From: Rhynchopus euleeides
Lineage: Eukaryota > Euglenozoa > Diplonemea > Diplonemida > Diplonemidae
Direction: 5' to 3'
Assembly (NCBI GenBank): GCA_963210315.1
Contig: OY723280.1
Coordinates: 1,736,001-1,800,000, forward strand
DNA: 64,000 nt
Made by a program: the position numbers and the translations under genes. How positions within the stretch are numbered: position 1 is the first letter of the stretch; each line of letters begins with the position of its first letter. Of this stretch, positions 52,997 to 62,728 are shown in pieces. The notes under the pieces are model-generated. The model saw nothing but the letters and a program-made list of their open reading frames with translations. It was not told the origin of the DNA and made no database searches.

Positions 52997-55317
52997 GCGG
53001 AGCAGCGTCCCCACCCCCACCACCCCCCCCCCCCCCCGGGACCTTCCCCCCCCCCCCCCTTTCATAGATGTGTGCAGGTGGCCGTTGTGAATGGTTAGAC
53101 AGGGGCTGGCCACCCCCTCCCCCGGGCTCTGCACAGCAGGTCTGGGTTAGAAACAACATAACCCCCCCCCCCCCTTCCTCCCCTCCCCTCCCCTCCCCTC
53201 CCCTCCCCTCCCCTCCCCTCCCCTCCCCTCCCCTCCCCTCCCCTCCCCTCCCCTCCCCTCCCCTCCCCTCCCCTCCCCTCCCCTCCCCTCCCCTCCCCTC
53301 CCCTCCCCTCCCCTCCCCTATTGATGTCCCCCCCCCTCCCCCAGCGCTTTGCCGCTCGTGTGAGTACCGCCCTGACTGGGAGAAAGGGTAGGGCTGGTTG
53401 GGTTGGCGGAGTTGGGCGGATGGGCGAAACGGAAAAATCGACGAGGTCGCAGCGTCAGGGCGTTCTGGGCTGGCTGGTGGTGGTTGGGACAAGACCGACG
53501 AGATTAGAAGCGGCACTGGTAGACGGGTTTTGAGGCCCCCCGCCCCCAGGTTCCCCCTGCCCACCTGGACGGACCCAAGTGCCTCACACCGGATCTCTCC
53601 CCACCCGGTGGTCCACCTGACGGGTACGCGAAAAAAAAATTAAAAAGAGATCGGGGCAAAAAAGCCCCCCTCCCCATCCTTCACACACCCCACGTGAATC
53701 CTTATGCTACTCGCAGCGAGTGGTAGAACGCACTGAGAGGGTCAGAGAAAGTCCCCTGCCCCCCCTCCCTCAGCCGTCTCTCAGATGCAAAACTCCACTG
53801 CGCCGCGCCTTCTCTCTTGCTCTCGCTGTCTCTCCCTCCCTCCACTTGCTAGGCCAAGGGTTTTTATTCTCTCTTTATACTCGCACCGATTCAACTTCTG
53901 TGGTAACGCGTAGCGGACTGCGGGTGCAAAATATCTTTCCAGTCTGGCGTTATAAAGGGATGCATCACAGTTGCTCAGGGAGTGAAGGAGGGGGGGGGGG
54001 GTGTCAATCACCTCAGGGGGGAGGGGATATTTTTCCGGCCAGTTGAGCAGGCTTTTTTCGCCGTCTCCTCTCTCCCCTCCTCCCTCTCTCTCTCTTCCTC
54101 TGTCTCCCGCCCCCCCCCCCCCCCCCGGGTGCCCAGCATTTCTCGCTTGGCTAGAGGAACGGGAGGGAGTGGGGGGGGGGGGGTGCGGGAAGGATGTGGA
54201 TGGTGGAAACGTCAAAAAAATGCACGCCCTCCCTCACCCCTCACCCCTGCCTGCCCCCCACGCACCCCTCTCCCGCATCGGCTACCCCTGAGCGCATCCT
54301 TTTCAGTTTTGGAGGGGCTGGTGGTATGGTTAGGTGGTGGGTTTTTTTTCCTCCTCTCGTCCAGGCCATCATCCCCTCTCTGCCAGTTTCTTGAGGCTTT
54401 CCGTCGTCCGTTTCCTAATCTTATCGTATGGTCCTCCCCCGACCCGCAATATTCGCAGCTTTCTCTGCCAAACAGCATGTCTTTCGGAGAAATCTTTTTC
54501 ATCAAGGTTTCTCCCGCCTCCTTTCTTTCTTTTGTATCATGTTGTTACGCCTCCTGACTTAGCAGGGTGTTTCTCACGCCAAATCCCTTGGCTTTTTTTC
54601 TGTGGGGGAGATGATACAGGGTTGCAACGGATAGCCGACACCGTGAGGTGGTGAAGGAAACCGCACGACGGACGCTTTTAGAATGAGCATCACCATCAGG
54701 CAGAAGGAGTCGAAAACGGCGTTTCTTCGCTTGGTAGGGTCTCCAGGAGTAAAGACACTCTTTAGTCTCTTGCGGGATTACCTATCAGAAATACTGTTGT
54801 TTTCTTATGTTCATCGCAGTACTGCCGGGCATGGTGATTCCATCATTTCTCGGATGAACACCTTGGAGTGGCGATACTGTTTCCGTGTTCCTGAAGCTCC
54901 TGACGAGCAGGGCAAAGCAGGACGCTCAAAAATGCCTCCTTTTCACAGGGGGTCAAATGTCCCACAGTGACAGATCCTGAAAATGCGCAACGAACCCACC
55001 TCCCCCCAAGAGCAGCAAAAATGGATTTCAAGTCCGCGTCTTTAGGGGCGTCTGATGCCCCTTGATATTTTTTTGACGCTCTTCCCTCCTCTTGACCGCC
55101 CTTGATTTTTTTTCAATCATCGCATCTTGTTATAAAGCGCTGCCACCCCCGAAAATGCGCTTCGTTGCTGTTCGGTTTGTGCAGAAAAAAGAACGCAACT
55201 CAAAACTCCAGTGGTTTTTTTTGGGGGCGGGTGGGGCGACACGCAAAGCAGTTCTCCTTATTGGCAGCGCTGTCCGTCGGATGTCTTCATCCGCCCGTTG
55301 ATTTTTTTTCATCACAT
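52997..55317. other. Gene-free, with (CCCTC)n
   Basis: Poly-C tracts, a (CCCTC)n microsatellite (53176-53318), purine/pyrimidine asymmetric stretches and no motif-bearing frame. CAGGGGGTCAAATG at 54946 resembles the end of the 20.5-kb transposon, but no second end was found. Confidence 0.55.
53176..53318. repeat. (CCCTC)n microsatellite
   Basis: About 29 uninterrupted copies of CCCTC. Confidence 0.95.
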
Positions 55318-55325
55318 CATTTGTT

Positions 55326-56521
55326 CAGGGTATAAGATAGACTTTTTTTCTGGCGCCGTTTTCCGGTTTTTCTGGTTTTGAAAATTTTTCGCGCGCGCCT
55401 TCGGCGCGCGCGACCCGCGCAAACCCTCCCAGAATCTGAGAGGGCCCAGTGCCTGCGCGCGTCCTGTCGTACTGAGGCTGCTTGGTGGGGCAGGCGCAGC
55501 AGCTGCTTTGAAAGTTTGGACTCTCGGCCAAAAAACCGGTCTGGTGCAATGTTTTTACGCAGGGGGGTCTGGGGGGCGGAGCCCCCCAGCCGCCGGAGGC
55601 CACGGTAGTGAACATCTGTTCCCTACAGTCTGGATTCGCTTGTAAGTAGGAAGGCTTCACTGTATCGCAGCCCGGCCAGCAGGAGATCACTGGTCCTTGA
55701 GGGTTCAACCTTCAGGGTGGAGGAGGACGTGGGAGCGACCACTCGTGACAGGTGTGCGTTGTGGGTGGAGTGGATGCACGGCAGACCTTGTCATGGCCAA
55801 AGGGTCCACGAGATCTCCGCCACGTAGAGCCTAGACGAGAGTTTTCGAGGAGATGGGCACCTAGCTGTGACGACAGGCAACAAACAAATCTCATCTGTTA
55901 GTTGCCCCCAATAGGCTTGGCGACCTTCAAGACTGCTTGAAAGTCGTTCGTGTTCTCGTCTCAGCCCTCCAGACAAGCAGATCTGTCTCGAGTTGGTGGG
56001 CTGTCGCCATGTATTCGATGGCACCGAGTGACGCTGCACAGAGGCAGACGACACGGTGAACTCCAGCGGAGGTTACCCTACCTCCGCTGGAGTACACCGT
56101 GTCTCCCATGAGTCTCAACTAGCGGGAGTCTGAGCGTAAACTAGCTGGAAAATAGACTCCCGTCTCCAGTACAGACTGCAGTCTTAGACTCCCTCTTAGA
56201 CATGGTGGCTGGAGTCCACCATGTGTGCACCTTCAAAACAGAAGAGACCTGCATGACGAGGGCATCACCACCCACCGGGCCACCCGCTAGGTCCATTTTT
56301 TCTTCTCCGCTTCTCTGCCTTCTTTGGACTATTTGGGCTCTGTGCGGATCACGATGGGGTCACTTTCTATTTTTTTATGGCGTTTTTTCTGACTGTTTTA
56401 CTGTCCCAAAGTCACAAAAAAAACCGCCAAAAATGAGACCGACCTTTTTTTTTTCCAGAAAACCGGGAACCGGGAAACCCTGGTTTTGAAAACCGGAAAA
56501 CCAGACCTATCTTATCCCCTG
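55326..56521. mobile_element. hAT MITE family B, copy 2 (inverted)
   Basis: Ends CAGGGTATAAGATAGAC and, in reverse, CAGGGGATAAGATAGG, the same as at 24245-25217 but in opposite orientation. The 7-bp ATTTGTT occurs on both sides (55319-55325; 56522-56528); an eighth base does not match. It is ~220 bp longer than copy 1, with extra sequence around 55960-56160 including an inverted CTCCGCTGGAGTTCACCGTG pair. It carries a GGCGGAGCC hairpin unit (55560-55620) and a GC hairpin closed by TTCG (55390-55412). Confidence 0.88.
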
Positions 56522-56529
56522 ATTTGTTG

Positions 56530-57077
56530 CCAGGTTGCAGGAGGCGGAGAAGGAAAAGGGCGCAAATCTATGAGCTGTACCGACCGCACGGTTTGGAGGA
56601 GACCATTCCACCGGTTTTTTTTCAAAGGAACACCTCATGTTATTCTGCCCGACAATGCAGCAATGTTTGCAGTGCCTATACTACCTTTCCAACGGTTCGT
56701 TTCTTGTTTCTTGGGTTTCTCTTCTTTGGAACCCTCCCCCCCCACCCACCTCACCGGTTATTCTTCCGTATCGTGGCTCGTACAAAAGACAACTTTCCTT
56801 ATGATGACACCGGAATGCTGAGTCCGCTCGAAAAATTCTTCTTCTTTTCACACCTCACCAGCCAATCTGTTCCGGGGGGGAGCGTTCCAGGTTGCAATTT
56901 ATAGCTGGTAAAATGGGTGTTTTTCGAGCGGAGAGAGGAGAGAGCAGATCCCGGCTGTTTATGGCTTTTCCCTTCACTGTTCTCCAGACAAGTCCAAATG
57001 AACTGTAGCAACACTGCGCATCACACAACACATTCATGATTCTTTGCCGCCCACCTAGGGGTGGGCCAGCCTTTGCC
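56530..57077. other. No gene recognised
   Basis: Unique sequence between the hAT MITE and the DIRS-type element; short frames only. Confidence 0.5.
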
Positions 57078-57175
57078 TTTTTTGGAAGAACAGCTAGCTT
57101 TTCGCACTAAAAAGACTCGTGGCAGCGTTCGGTATCTGCACACATGCACTAGCAGGCACCGTTCGTACAAACAAA
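57078..57175 (+). repeat. Split direct repeat A1
   Basis: TTTTTTGGAAGAACAGCTAG through GCAGGCACCGTTCGTACAAA. It matches A2 at 61321-61418 base for base. Confidence 0.95.
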
Positions 57176-57199
57176 AACTGGGTTCGTACTCAGTAGAAT

Positions 57200-58744
57200 A
57201 TGTCGCAGCTGAGCTCGGTCGATTGGAGCAAGGTCACAGTACCTGTCCTTCCGGAGGGCGTTAAGCCCGCCGAGCCGCGTGCGCGCTGCATCTTTCCGCG
57301 CTGTGCCATCGAGCACAAGGGCGCGGAGTCGGAGCAGTGCTGGAGGTGTGGGTGCCGGGGTCGGGTGATCTGCCCGGAGTGGAAGGCAGTGTCAGGCGAA
57401 AAAGGGGCCCTCAACCCGTTTGTGAAGGGCGAAGGGGCGAGCGAGTGGTGTTGCCCGCTGTGCGCGTTCGCTGTGGGAAGCGGTGAGGACCCGGAAGGGG
57501 ACCGGACCACGAAAGCGAGCGCAGAGGAAAAGGTGAGTGCGGCCGCGACTGAAGTGGCTGAGGCCTTCTCCGTGCCCTTCCCTAACACACAGCACTCCCC
57601 CCAGGCCCCTGCAGAACCTGTCTTCCCTCCCTCTGTCGTGCCCCCCCTCCCTTCCCCTGTCCCTCAAGGACATGTGCATCCCGTGAACGCCCCTCAAGGG
57701 CTGGGCTCTGCTAGGCCAGCGAACCAAGTGCACCCACTGCAGCCCCCTCAAGGGCCAGGTGCTGTCGCGCAGGCCGCCCCTCTGGGTTTCGTCCAGCCTA
57801 CCTATGCCCCTCAAGGGCCGGGCTCGGTGTTACCGACGGGCCAAGTGCACCCCATGTACGCCCCTCAAGGGTCGGGCTCTGCCACTCTGTCCGCCCAGGG
57901 GCACCCAATGCAAGCCCCTCAAGGGCTGGGTGCTGTCCCTCATGCGGCCCCCCAGGGGATCGTCCAGCCTACGTATGCCCCTCAAGGGCTGGGCTCGGTG
58001 TCACAGACAGGACACTCCCTGTACCCCCCTCAGGGGCAGGGCTCCGCAACACTCCCGTACCCTGTGCATGCTCCCCAGGGAGTGGGTCCCGGCATGCCTG
58101 CTGTCCCTCAAGGGCAGGGGTCATTCGTGTACGCCCCTCAAGGGTACGGCGCGGCGTACGCCGCTCAGAACCCCTACGCAGCCATGCCGAGTTCTGGAGG
58201 ACAGTGGCCATCGGAAGAGCTTCCCGATTTGGCGCGGGTTGTCACATGGCTCCCCTTTCTGAACGACCCGAACAAGCTGGAAAGCTTGTGGACGCACCTG
58301 ATCATGCGCCATGACGCTCCGGCTGCCGCCACCCAGAGCTCCCAGTTTCACGAGCGTCGTGTCCTCCTGAAGAGTCTGCGGAGGATGATGTACATGCAGG
58401 GGGCGGCATCTATGGGGGTCCTGATGAACGACATGGTGGTTCGCCTCGAGGCCATCCTAGTCAAGGAGGTGCTGATCGAGGCTGGCCTGCGCCGCGAGCA
58501 GGCGGCTGTGGGCGCTGGGGAGTTCGAGGAGCGACTGGCGGCCCTCCCCTTCATGTCGGTGACGCGCGAGAAGATGACTACTACCCTGCAGTCTGAGGCC
58601 CGCCTGGCGGCCCAACGCCACAAGCCCAGTGCGGAGCCGAGCCCTCGCAACCCGCAGAGGCCGAAGGGGGGAGACCGGGTCACCGGATACAAGCACAAGG
58701 GGGGTTTTCAGCAGGGCGGAAAAGGGAAGCACCCTCGCCAATGA
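57200..58744 (+). CDS. Gag-like protein of the DIRS-type element
   Basis: A 514-aa protein starting at the first ATG after A1. The N-terminus has a Cys cluster (C30, C35, H39, C47, C50, C52, C58, C84, C85, C88; CWRCGCRGRVIC and CCPLC), possibly zinc-binding. Residues ~130-330 are Pro/Gln-rich repeats of the form APQGLGSV..P.GQVHP, about ten copies. Residues ~340-470 are helical, with an Arg/Lys-rich tail (GGKGKHPRQ) suited to RNA binding. It terminates at UGA (58742-58744), which overlaps an ATG (ATGA). The frame remains open beyond the UGA through the recombinase. Gag function is inferred from position and composition. Confidence 0.85.
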   Translation: MSQLSSVDWSKVTVPVLPEGVKPAEPRARCIFPRCAIEHKGAESEQCWRCGCRGRVICPEWKAVSGEKGALNPFVKGEGASEWCCPLCAFAVGSGEDPEGDRTTKASAEEKVSAAATEVAEAFSVPFPNTQHSPQAPAEPVFPPSVVPPLPSPVPQGHVHPVNAPQGLGSARPANQVHPLQPPQGPGAVAQAAPLGFVQPTYAPQGPGSVLPTGQVHPMYAPQGSGSATLSAQGHPMQAPQGLGAVPHAAPQGIVQPTYAPQGLGSVSQTGHSLYPPQGQGSATLPYPVHAPQGVGPGMPAVPQGQGSFVYAPQGYGAAYAAQNPYAAMPSSGGQWPSEELPDLARVVTWLPFLNDPNKLESLWTHLIMRHDAPAAATQSSQFHERRVLLKSLRRMMYMQGAASMGVLMNDMVVRLEAILVKEVLIEAGLRREQAAVGAGEFEERLAALPFMSVTREKMTTTLQSEARLAAQRHKPSAEPSPRNPQRPKGGDRVTGYKHKGGFQQGGKGKHPRQ

Positions 58745-59656
58745 CTGGGCCCCTGGGCTCCCCTCCTCGAGCGGCACCAGGTGCGCAGACCTGCACCGCC
58801 CGTCTCAGAGGAGGGGTACAACGACTTGCGGCACGAGACGTCGTCCTTCCTGGCGGGGTGCTACCGGGAGAGTTCTCTCCGGGCGATGATCTCCGTGGAA
58901 GCTCGTGCCGCGCAGTTTTACGCAAATCTTTCTCCCCACGACCCCAACTTAGATCCCGAGATGGCCTTCTTGATGTGGCTCAGGTCGCTCATGCAGCAGT
59001 CGAGGATCTCCCCCGCGAGTGCCAGGCAGTACCTGACGTACCACGCCATGGCGAAGATCTCCTCCGGCGAGGCGTTCCGGAGGGCAACCCTCCAAATACC
59101 CAGGGAGGAAAGACGGCAGCCGGAGACAGTGAACCCGAACAGGGTGTTCAACGTTGTTTTTCGCAAGCCGGTAAGCCTCCCGGCTGTGGCCCTCGCTCTG
59201 CAGTGGAGCACGGGGTGCCGGTGGAGCGACATGGAGAGGCTGCGGTGCCGGGATGTCAGCTTCCTGGACTCGGGCTACATCATGGTGGTGTTTGTGGGAG
59301 GAAAGACAGATCTCTCCCAGAAAGGACAGGCCCTCCTGCTACCCCCCACAGGCCGATACATCGGCCTCCTGCGCCACTGGATCACTCATCGGCAGCAAGT
59401 GTCCCCTCAAGGGACCCTGTTCCAGGGCCTGCAATATGCCCACTACAACACCTACCTGCGGGACTCTCTATGCATCCTGTCCCACGGTATCCGGCGGAGT
59501 GCCCTGCAGGTTACCGCGGAGGCGGCGGGACAGCGTGCCGCCCAACACCTAGCTCGGCATCGGAACGCAGCTTCAACGGAACAGTATCTCCCGCCTCAAC
59601 TATGGCAAGCGACCCTGGAGACGAAGGAAGCGACGCGGATCTTGCAGAGTCAGTAA
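58745..59656 (+). CDS. Tyrosine recombinase
   Basis: In frame with gag just after its UGA, with no ATG until 58886 (MISVEARAAQFY); GTG at 58781 is another candidate. A complete catalytic domain: TGCRWSDMERLR (first Arg, near 59220), GGKTD (Lys), LSHGIRRSAL (His-x-x-Arg), LARHRN (His) and TEQYL (nucleophilic Tyr, about 59587). An N-terminal helical core-binding-like region precedes it (MAFLMWLRSLMQQS; SARQYLTYHAMAKI). Such enzymes integrate circular DNA copies of DIRS/Ngaro elements in place of a DDE integrase. It overlaps the start of the RT frame by 55 nt. Translation by UGA readthrough or by reinitiation are both possible. Confidence 0.92.
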   Translation: MGPWAPLLERHQVRRPAPPVSEEGYNDLRHETSSFLAGCYRESSLRAMISVEARAAQFYANLSPHDPNLDPEMAFLMWLRSLMQQSRISPASARQYLTYHAMAKISSGEAFRRATLQIPREERRQPETVNPNRVFNVVFRKPVSLPAVALALQWSTGCRWSDMERLRCRDVSFLDSGYIMVVFVGGKTDLSQKGQALLLPPTGRYIGLLRHWITHRQQVSPQGTLFQGLQYAHYNTYLRDSLCILSHGIRRSALQVTAEAAGQRAAQHLARHRNAASTEQYLPPQLWQATLETKEATRILQSQ

Positions 59657-61236
59657 GTGATTCCGGTGATTCCCTGGCATCAGTGCACAGCCTGTATCGA
59701 AGTTCTCCTTTTCGCATGTACCTGAAGTACTACGACTACGCCTCTGCCTGGGTGGACTCGCGCTTCTCCGCTGCCCCCCGGGCTTCCTACGAAGGAATTA
59801 TCTCAGAGGCTACCCCAGGCACCATCTACATTGTGCAGCTGCTGAGGGACTTCCCAGCCCTGGGGGAGAACTTTCGATGGTTTACTGATGCAGACTTCCT
59901 CTACAGGCTCATCGATCAGGGTTTGAAGCCGCGGCCAGGCCCCCTGAACACGAAGATCTTACCACATGTGGGGCGCCTCGACAGCCTCGGGATCACAGAG
60001 TCCTCCCCCAAGGCGGCTTCCAGTGTGACCTGGTACCAGGGCGTCTTCTGCGTGCCGAAGAAGGCGGCGGGTTCCCTCAGGTTCATCATGTCCTGCCGAG
60101 CCATCAACAGTGCTCTTGACATGACTTCCCTTCCACGCTGCCATCTGCCGTCGTACAGCGAGATCCTCGCCACCGTCTTCGGGGCTTCCCTGGTGATGCA
60201 GTTTGACTTTAAGAGTTTCTTCTTTCAGTTCGGCTTGCCGATGGATGTGCGCCCATACTTTGCCTTCAGGGCATGCCGCCTTCACCGACGTATGACTCGA
60301 CTCCCTATGGGCTACGCACCAGCTCCCCAGGCCGCACAAGCGCTGACAAGTGCACTCATACAGAAGAGCTGCACAGGGACGAATGCACAGGGCCTGGCGT
60401 GGATAGACAACGCCATTTTTTGCGGCGACAGTGTGAGCCTGGCGAGGGTGCATCAAGCGTTCAAGCAGCTGTGCGAGAAGTACAACGTGGTGATCGGCGA
60501 CTACGAGGCCCCTGCTGCTTACACCACTCTCCTCGGGATTGAGGTTGACTTGCGTCAACGGCGGTGGCGCATGGACCCGACGTGGGTGATGAAGACCCTT
60601 CCCGCTGCTCAGAACCTGCTGTCCACCGGTCAGGGTACCCTGCGTACCTGGTGGCGTATCTGCGGGGCATTCTTGTGGAGATACCACGCGCTCCGTCTCC
60701 CGCTGCATGGCGCCTTGACGATACTCACCTGGATGTCTCAGACCTCTCGACTGCATCTGCCATGGGATGCTCCTTACGTGATGGGGGACAGAGTCTGTCG
60801 GGCTCTACAGTTACAGGCTGACGCACTGGCGCGAAACGACTGGCAGTCGTGGGTGGTGCGGGAGCGTCGTGTGGTCCAGGTGGTCTGTGATGCGAGCCTA
60901 TCAGGCTGGGCCGTGGTCCAGGAGGACCTCCGCCCTCTCTATGGCGCCTTCTGGGGCGAGCTTGCAGCTGCGACAATATTCCTGAAAGAGTTGTTTGCGG
61001 CCTACAAGGCTGTCTCTACGATTTGTAGCAGGCCCCGCTGGAGGGGTTATCACATCATACTCTTCAGCGACAACCAAGCGGTGATTGGGGCTATTCGCAA
61101 GGGTGTGTCCCATGTTGAGGGTGCGCAACGCTGGCTGAACGACATTCAGTACTGCCTAGAGCGCCATGACTGCAGCCTCGAGCCGGAGTACGTTAGAACG
61201 TGCGAGAACATCGCTGACCAGTACACAAGGCTCTAA
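59602..61236 (+). CDS. Reverse transcriptase / RNase H
   Basis: 544 aa from the ATG at 59602, although this frame is open back to 58741; the upstream part is a shadow of the recombinase. Fingers: VFCVPKKAAGSLRFIMSCRA. Palm motif A: MQFDFKSFFFQFGLP (D202); motif B: LPMGYAPAPQAAQALT; motif C: AWIDNAIF, where the second catalytic Asp is Asn (N270). RNase H: VCDASLSGW (D430), FLKELFA (E463), LFSDNQAV (D490) and NIADQYTR (D539). The layout and motifs fit DIRS-order RT/RH. No methyltransferase domain follows. It ends shortly before B1. Confidence 0.94.
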   Translation: MASDPGDEGSDADLAESVSDSGDSLASVHSLYRSSPFRMYLKYYDYASAWVDSRFSAAPRASYEGIISEATPGTIYIVQLLRDFPALGENFRWFTDADFLYRLIDQGLKPRPGPLNTKILPHVGRLDSLGITESSPKAASSVTWYQGVFCVPKKAAGSLRFIMSCRAINSALDMTSLPRCHLPSYSEILATVFGASLVMQFDFKSFFFQFGLPMDVRPYFAFRACRLHRRMTRLPMGYAPAPQAAQALTSALIQKSCTGTNAQGLAWIDNAIFCGDSVSLARVHQAFKQLCEKYNVVIGDYEAPAAYTTLLGIEVDLRQRRWRMDPTWVMKTLPAAQNLLSTGQGTLRTWWRICGAFLWRYHALRLPLHGALTILTWMSQTSRLHLPWDAPYVMGDRVCRALQLQADALARNDWQSWVVRERRVVQVVCDASLSGWAVVQEDLRPLYGAFWGELAAATIFLKELFAAYKAVSTICSRPRWRGYHIILFSDNQAVIGAIRKGVSHVEGAQRWLNDIQYCLERHDCSLEPEYVRTCENIADQYTRL

Positions 61237-61285
61237 GGGCGTGAATGAAAAGGGGGAGGGGGGGCGCGGAAGTTGTAAAATAAAG

Positions 61286-61441
61286 ACCGTTCGTACAAAC
61301 AAAGAACGCAACTCCAAGTCTTTTTTGGAAGAACAGCTAGCTTTTCGCACTAAAAAGACTCGTGGCAGCGTTCGGTATCTGCACACATGCACTAGCAGGC
61401 ACCGTTCGTACAAACAAAGAACGCAACTCCAAGTCTTTTTT
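61286..61441 (+). repeat. Split direct repeats B1-A2-B2
   Basis: B1 (61286-61326) and B2 (61401-61441) are identical 41-bp copies ending in T6; A2 lies between them and repeats A1. Confidence 0.95.
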
Positions 61442-61751
61442 CAAAGAGACTCCTGGAGCTGAGAGGCATTTTTGTAGCGGACGTTGTTGTCCCCTCTCCT
61501 CCGCTCGCAGCGGGGTGGGGGGGAGGTGAGGGGGTGATGGTGCATTTGCAATGCGCCGCTGCCGGCGCGTCTTGCATGCCCGAAGCCCTTCCCCTCCTCC
61601 ACCCACGCTGCGATTTTCGTGAATTTTTCACCGTCTCTTCCAACCGCCCCCCCCCCCCCCTCTTTCCCCGAACCTCCTCTTGTCCCCCCCTGAATCTTGC
61701 ACCGCGTCATGTGTCGAATTCGGCACGGCAGCGGCAATGATCTCCCTCACA
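61442..61751. other. No gene recognised
   Basis: Short unique stretch with C-rich tracts between the DIRS-type element and element Z2. Confidence 0.5.
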
Positions 61752-62007
61752 CATACATCGGGCGTTATTGCGTTACCAGTAACGGTAATACCGTTATTTT
61801 TTCGGTAAAATAACTTACCGTTAATAACGTTCCAGAACGGCCGAATAACGTTATCCGAAAATTGGTAACGTTATTTTTCCGCGTTATACCGTTATCGATA
61901 ACGGTAATACCGTTATTACCGTTATCGGTAACGTTATTACCGTTATTACCGTTATTACCGGTAATACCGCGTTATTTTCGGTATTTTTGGGCAACTTCTA
62001 TAGGGGG

Positions 62008-62728
62008 CAGGGCTTTTCCTAAATCCGGGGGTCCGGGGGGCTGGTGACCGAAATCGGATACAAAAAAAACGCGCTACTGAGGCACCTATTTGGGGGGCTC
62101 AAAACTGATCGCATCGCCGCACATGACTGGCGTTATTGGATAATTTGAGCTCCGTGCGGATCGTAGTGGGGTCATTTTGGTGGTGTGCGTGCCAAGTTTC
62201 ACCCATGAAATGTGGGTCTGGTTCAGGGACTTCTGAAGGGAGGATGTGACTGGGAGGCCAGAAATCAGCCCACCTACACCACCCACCCAGCGGGACCCCA
62301 CTTACAGGTTTTTCAAAACCCTGCTCCTCTGAATATTTGGGATCTGTGCGGATCGCGGTGGGGTCATTTTGGCCATGGGGTGTCTGTTTGCACCCCTTAC
62401 TCGGGGTTGCCATGTGGGCTCAGACCCCCGTAGACATGCAGGTCGGAGAGTGCACTGAGGTGCGGAGGAATGCACCACTGAACACAGACACACGGCCCCT
62501 CCGGGGCCGTGTGTCTTTGCTTGGTGCATCTTCTCCCTCACAGGCAGCATCCCCCCAGCCGCTCAGCCCCTCAGCACCCTCCACTCCGGTGAATCCTCAT
62601 CAGAAATTTTCTTTCCTGCAGTGCAAAAAAAACGCGCTAAACAGAGTGCAAAAAAAAACGCGCCAGACAGAGGAAAAATCTGAAATTCAAAATCATGGAA
62701 TCCGGACCCCTAGTTAGGAATAGCTCTG
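62008..62728. mobile_element. hAT MITE family C
   Basis: An exact 8-bp TSD ATAGGGGG (62000-62007 and 62729-62736) flanks ends CAGGGCTTTTCCTAAAT and, in reverse, CAGAGCTATTCCTAACT. The uninterrupted site is visible in Z1 near 26795-26815 (CCCCCTATAGAAGTTGCCC). The interior carries GATCCGCACAGA units shared with 18350-18660 and a perfect hairpin at 62488-62516. Confidence 0.93.
62488..62516. repeat. Perfect 13-bp-stem hairpin
   Basis: GACACACGGCCCC pairs with GGGGCCGTGTGTC around a TCC loop inside the hAT MITE. Confidence 0.9.

Larger units (their letters stand above)
57078..61441 (+). mobile_element. Complete DIRS-order tyrosine-recombinase retrotransposon
   Basis: Split direct repeats frame the element: A1 (57078-57157), then after the coding region B1 (61286-61326), A2 (61321-61400) and B2 (61401-61441). 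A1 and A2 share GGAAGAACAGCTAGCTTTTC onward for ~95 bp; B1 and B2 share ACCGTTCGTACAAACAAAGA and on. A1-ORFs-B1A2B2 is the established structure of Ngaro/PAT-type elements. T6 is common to both outer ends and the B1/A2 junction, as expected of a recombination core. Three open frames encode gag-like, tyrosine recombinase and RT/RNase H, all without disabling mutations, so the copy looks young. Confidence 0.93.

Noticed and set aside
54946..54975. CAGGGGGTCAAATG as an end of the 20.5-kb transposon
   Set aside because: Only ~12 bases match, with no TIR beyond and no partner end.
58741..59601. 831-codon RT frame taken as one protein from 58741
   Set aside because: The first 287 codons overlap the recombinase in another frame and show no RT-like motif; RT homology starts after 59602.
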